A stretch of DNA of 8,792 nt from an uncultured Clostridia bacterium. Its GTDB lineage: Bacteria; Bacillota; Clostridia; Christensenellales; UBA1242. The stretch spans positions 1 to 8,792 of the forward strand of contig CANQZB010000034.1 of assembly GCA_947628195.1 (NCBI GenBank), read 5' to 3'. The translations under genes were made by a program, and so were the position numbers. The notes beneath the pieces are model-generated. The model saw nothing but the letters and a program-made list of their open reading frames with translations, made no database searches and had not been told where the DNA came from. Of this stretch, positions 6,074 through 8,792 are shown in pieces. The first letter of the stretch is position 1. The number at the start of each line of letters is the position of its first letter.

Positions 6074-6980
6074 TGTAATTTATACAAAAGTTAGCGTGTT
6101 CAGGAACTTAAAAGATTATAAATTTATGCCAAAGTTAGAAGCCAATAAAAAGCAGGAAATTGAAACAAAATTGGCAGATGCTTTAACTGGGTTCTCTAAA
6201 ATAGATTTAAATTCTGCCAGCGAACAAATTAAGCAATATATTTCAAGCAAATTAATGGTGCAAACTAAAAGTAATGTTGTGTTTTTAAATCAAAAAAACA
6301 ACCTTGCGGTTACACTTTTTGATGGAGAACATATTGCAATCTCTGGCGTTGATGAAAATTATGATGTAAAATGCTTTGAAAAAACAAAAGAAGTTTCAGA
6401 TATGCTTTCCAATAAATTGAATTTGGCATTTTCCGATCAATATGGCTATTTAATGAGCGATTTAACTAAAATTGGCAGTGGAATTAGAATAGAATCTGCA
6501 ATAGATTTAAACGCTATAAATCAGTTGGAAAAAATTGAGCAATTAAAACGCAACATTTCAAAATTAGGCTATTCTTTAACCGAAACGAAAGACGAAAATG
6601 TGTATATTTTATCCACAGTTTGCAATTTGGGTTTTAGTGAAAATGAAGTTAACTGCGAATTTGAAAAAACATTAAACAAACTGCAAGATTTGGAACTTGA
6701 AAGTGCGCAAATGTTAGATGTGGAAAATCATGATAATTTTTTGGATAACGCATTAAGAAGTTTGGCAATTTTATCCAGCGCGCATTTGCTAACTTATGAC
6801 GAACTAAAAAAGCACATAAGCACATTGCGTTTAGGTTTAAATTTAGGGCTAATTGATTTAAACATTAAAACAATAAATAGGCTTCAAGAATTAGTAAATG
6901 GCAAAACAATGGAATTTATTTCAAAAAGCGAATTAATTGATTTAGCCGGCAAAGTTAAATCAATTTTAAAAGGAGAATAA
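6066..6980 (+). CDS. mcsB: McsB-family protein lacking the arginine-kinase active site (predicted pseudokinase)
   Basis: The 304-residue product compares with ~350-360 for active McsB. Position after ctsR-mcsA, before clpC, and homology along its length identify it. Segments aligning without ambiguity are AFSDQYGYLMS..IGSGIR (121-141), NLGFSE, and a C-terminal helical region with TLRLGLNLGLID. Against Bacillus subtilis McsB as I remember it, key residues are gone. The N-terminal ATP-site SSRIRLARN is YTKVSVFRN (R29 to K8, R31 to S10). The NEEDHIRI loop is FDGEHIAI (E121 to G87, R125 to A91). The active-site C167 is D132 and the following P is L133. R207 is T172, and the loop bearing catalytic E212 is shortened by about 6 residues. 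The C-terminal RDxxRA phospho-arginine allosteric motif reads ELIDLA. R176 is kept (R141). About 20 N-terminal residues are absent. The frame is intact, with no stops or frameshift, a ribosome site, and coupling to both neighbours. It should therefore be expressed, probably as a non-catalytic scaffold or adaptor with McsA and ClpC. Confidence 0.85.
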   Translation: MNNVIYTKVSVFRNLKDYKFMPKLEANKKQEIETKLADALTGFSKIDLNSASEQIKQYISSKLMVQTKSNVVFLNQKNNLAVTLFDGEHIAISGVDENYDVKCFEKTKEVSDMLSNKLNLAFSDQYGYLMSDLTKIGSGIRIESAIDLNAINQLEKIEQLKRNISKLGYSLTETKDENVYILSTVCNLGFSENEVNCEFEKTLNKLQDLELESAQMLDVENHDNFLDNALRSLAILSSAHLLTYDELKKHISTLRLGLNLGLIDLNIKTINRLQELVNGKTMEFISKSELIDLAGKVKSILKGE

Positions 6981-6982
6981 AA

Positions 6983-8792
6983 ATGTATAATTTAACAGAT
7001 TTGGCAAACAAATGCATTCAAGTTGCCAGTGAATTTGCATCTAATTATGGCAGTGCCGTTAGCACTGAACACATTTTATATGGCTTGTGCAAAGTTGAAA
7101 GCAAATCTAAAAAGTTTTTAAAAGCCTATAAGGTAGATAGCGATGTTATTGAACAAGTGCTTGAAAGCATAAACTCCAATGCAATGCCATCTAATGTGGT
7201 TGAATTAACCCCGCGAGTAAAAGAATTGCTTATGATTGCATCATCTGTGGCAAAGCGTACACATTCCGCTTACATTTCAACAGAGCATCTTTTAGTTGCG
7301 CTGTTAAGCCAAGAAGATAGTTTTGCAATAAATATATTAGCCAATGCTTTAAAATTGAATGTTTACGAAATGCGCAACAAAGCAATTACGCTTATTGCAA
7401 ATAATGCTTCCAATAATGGGGTGGTTAATAATTTTAACACAGATGGCTTGGTGGAAGTTGGAAATTTATCCGAAAAAAATCAGCAAAGGCAAGGGGCTTA
7501 TTCAAGTGAACTGCCCGAAGAACTTTTGGAGATGGGAAGCGATTTAACTTTGCGAGCCAAAAACGGGCAAATAGACCCTATAATTGGGCGCGAAAATGAA
7601 ATCGAGCGTATGATTGAAATACTTTGCAGAAAAACAAAAAACAATCCCGTTTTAATTGGTGAAGCCGGCGTTGGCAAAACCGCAGTTGTGGAAGGCTTGG
7701 CGAGGCGTATTGTTGCGGGAGATGTGCCTGCGTTTTTGAAAAATAAAACAATTTATAGTTTGGATATTGGCGGACTTATGGCTGGCACTAAATATCGTGG
7801 CAGTATGGAAGAAAAACTAAAAAATGCAATAGAAATAATTACACAAAATAAAAATATAATTGTTTTTATAGATGAAATTCACACTCTGGCACAAGTAGGC
7901 ACAGATAAAGGTGAAACGAACCCTGCGGATATGTTAAAACCATATTTGGCACGTGGCGAAATGCAAACAATAGGCGCAACAACCACAGATGAATATAGAA
8001 AATATATTGAAAAGGACAAAGCGCTTGAACGCCGTTTCCAACCTATAACAGTTGATCCGCCTACTGTAGAGCAAACAATTGAAATTTTAAACGGACTTCG
8101 TGATAGTTATGAGGCTTTCCATAAAGTTAAAATTTCGGACGAAGCCATTAAAGCTGCCGTAACGCTTTCAGATAGATATATTCAAGATAGAAGCCTGCCG
8201 GATAAGGCAATAGACCTTATAGATGAGGCTTCAAGCAGAGCAAAAGTGAAAAACAACTACGAAAGCGATGAAGTTAAAGCCTTAAAAGAAAAATTGAAAA
8301 AGTTAGAGGCCGAAAAAGAGGACGCTGTTAGTCAGGAAGATTTTGAAAAAGCCGGCAGATTAAGGGATCAAATTACAAATGTTAAAGATGAAGTAGAAAG
8401 GCAAAAATCCTTGCCATCAAATAGCAATGTAACAGTTGAAATTGGTGAACATGAAATAGCAGAAGTTGTTAGCAAATGGACAAATATTCCATTAACAAAA
8501 CTAACAGAGGGCGAAGCGGAAAAATTATTAAATTTAGAAAACACCCTAAAAGAACGCGTAAAAGGTCAGGACGAAGCCATAGAAAAAGTGGCAAAAGCCA
8601 TACGCCGAAGCCGAATAGGGATAAGAGATCCAAAACGTCCAATAGGCAGTTTCTTGTTCCTTGGCCCAACAGGTGTTGGTAAAACCGAATTAAGTAAGGC
8701 GCTTGCCGAAGCGCTGTTTGATGATGAAAATAAAATTGTTAGGCTTGATATGAGCGAATTTATGGAAGCACATAGCGTAAGCAAACTTATCG
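6983..8792 (+). CDS. clpC: ATP-dependent Clp protease ATPase subunit ClpC, 3'-truncated by window edge
   Basis: 603 codons are visible of an expected ~810. ClpC is a hexameric AAA+ unfoldase that feeds substrates to ClpP. ATG 6983 has AGGAG 7 nt upstream, overlapping the end of mcsB, whose stop is 2 nt before the ATG. The N-domain (1-~140) has two Clp_N repeats, each with an STEH motif. E29 and E101 correspond to the B. subtilis phospho-arginine-binding E32 and E106. An Asn/Gln-rich linker follows (~145-185). D1 has Walker A GEAGVGKT (226-233), pore loop GTKYRG, Walker B VFIDEIHT (294-301, D297/E298) and arginine-finger region ALERRF (347-352). The M-domain, with a UVR-type coiled coil, lies at ~410-465 and contains the SQEDFEKA..LRD signature whose Phe matches the oligomer-controlling F436. 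D2 starts before Walker A GPTGVGKT (561-568). The frame leaves the window at residue 603, in the MSEFMEAHS region before Walker B of D2. The visible part looks fully functional. Confidence 0.97.
   Translation, partial: MYNLTDLANKCIQVASEFASNYGSAVSTEHILYGLCKVESKSKKFLKAYKVDSDVIEQVLESINSNAMPSNVVELTPRVKELLMIASSVAKRTHSAYISTEHLLVALLSQEDSFAINILANALKLNVYEMRNKAITLIANNASNNGVVNNFNTDGLVEVGNLSEKNQQRQGAYSSELPEELLEMGSDLTLRAKNGQIDPIIGRENEIERMIEILCRKTKNNPVLIGEAGVGKTAVVEGLARRIVAGDVPAFLKNKTIYSLDIGGLMAGTKYRGSMEEKLKNAIEIITQNKNIIVFIDEIHTLAQVGTDKGETNPADMLKPYLARGEMQTIGATTTDEYRKYIEKDKALERRFQPITVDPPTVEQTIEILNGLRDSYEAFHKVKISDEAIKAAVTLSDRYIQDRSLPDKAIDLIDEASSRAKVKNNYESDEVKALKEKLKKLEAEKEDAVSQEDFEKAGRLRDQITNVKDEVERQKSLPSNSNVTVEIGEHEIAEVVSKWTNIPLTKLTEGEAEKLLNLENTLKERVKGQDEAIEKVAKAIRRSRIGIRDPKRPIGSFLFLGPTGVGKTELSKALAEALFDDENKIVRLDMSEFMEAHSVSKLI

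Noticed and set aside
5842..6087. Antisense open frame opposite mcsA, and similar ones opposite clpC (8469-8784) and the surface gene (3256-3450)
   Set aside because: They are shadows of strongly supported genes on the other strand, with no ribosome sites and no protein-like conservation that I can recognise.
6066..6980. mcsB as a decayed pseudogene
   Set aside because: There is no frameshift or internal stop. The ribosome site and operon coupling are intact and fold-determining segments are conserved, so a non-catalytic but functional protein is more likely.

Overview
The window is AT-rich (about two-thirds A+T by eye) and uses the standard code: Trp is read from TGG and no gene needs TGA read-through. 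Promoters are Bacillota-like (TTGACA/TAGAAT), ribosome sites are strong AGGAGG types, and a ctsR-mcsA-mcsB-clpC operon is present. Together these indicate a low-GC Gram-positive bacterium. The giant repeat-bearing surface protein and the divergent operon proteins suggest an uncultured, possibly gut-associated, clostridial-type lineage rather than Bacillus or Staphylococcus. That placement is inference. All genes lie on the + strand.

Layout. (1) Positions 2-4120 hold the 3' part of a very large, Tyr/Asn-rich, beta-rich protein of unknown function. It has about 1372 visible residues, no start in the window, and several degenerate ~100-residue modules. It ends in a hairpin terminator that begins inside its stop codon. 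(2) Positions 4210-4956 encode a 7-TM protein resembling the YwaF/TIGR02206 (TMEM164-like) family. It has its own extended -10 promoter placed so that the transcript is probably leaderless, and it also ends in a terminator that overlaps the stop. (3) From 5012 to the right edge is the class III heat-shock operon. It has a near-consensus promoter, a textbook CtsR operator (two GTCAAA heptads separated by 3 nt), then ctsR, mcsA, mcsB and the first three quarters of clpC, tightly packed.

How the genes work together. In characterised Bacillota, CtsR represses this operon. McsA activates the arginine kinase McsB, and phospho-arginine marks clients for ClpC/ClpP, whose N-domain reads the mark. Here CtsR (HTH plus RGGGG wing), McsA (four CxxC pairs plus UVR motif) and ClpC (both STEH acidic positions, Walker A/B, M-domain) look intact. 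The mcsB product keeps the guanido-kinase fold but has lost most of the recognisable active-site residues and the RDxxRA phospho-arginine allosteric motif. It appears to be a pseudo-arginine-kinase kept as an intact, co-translated gene, and this is the main observation of the window.
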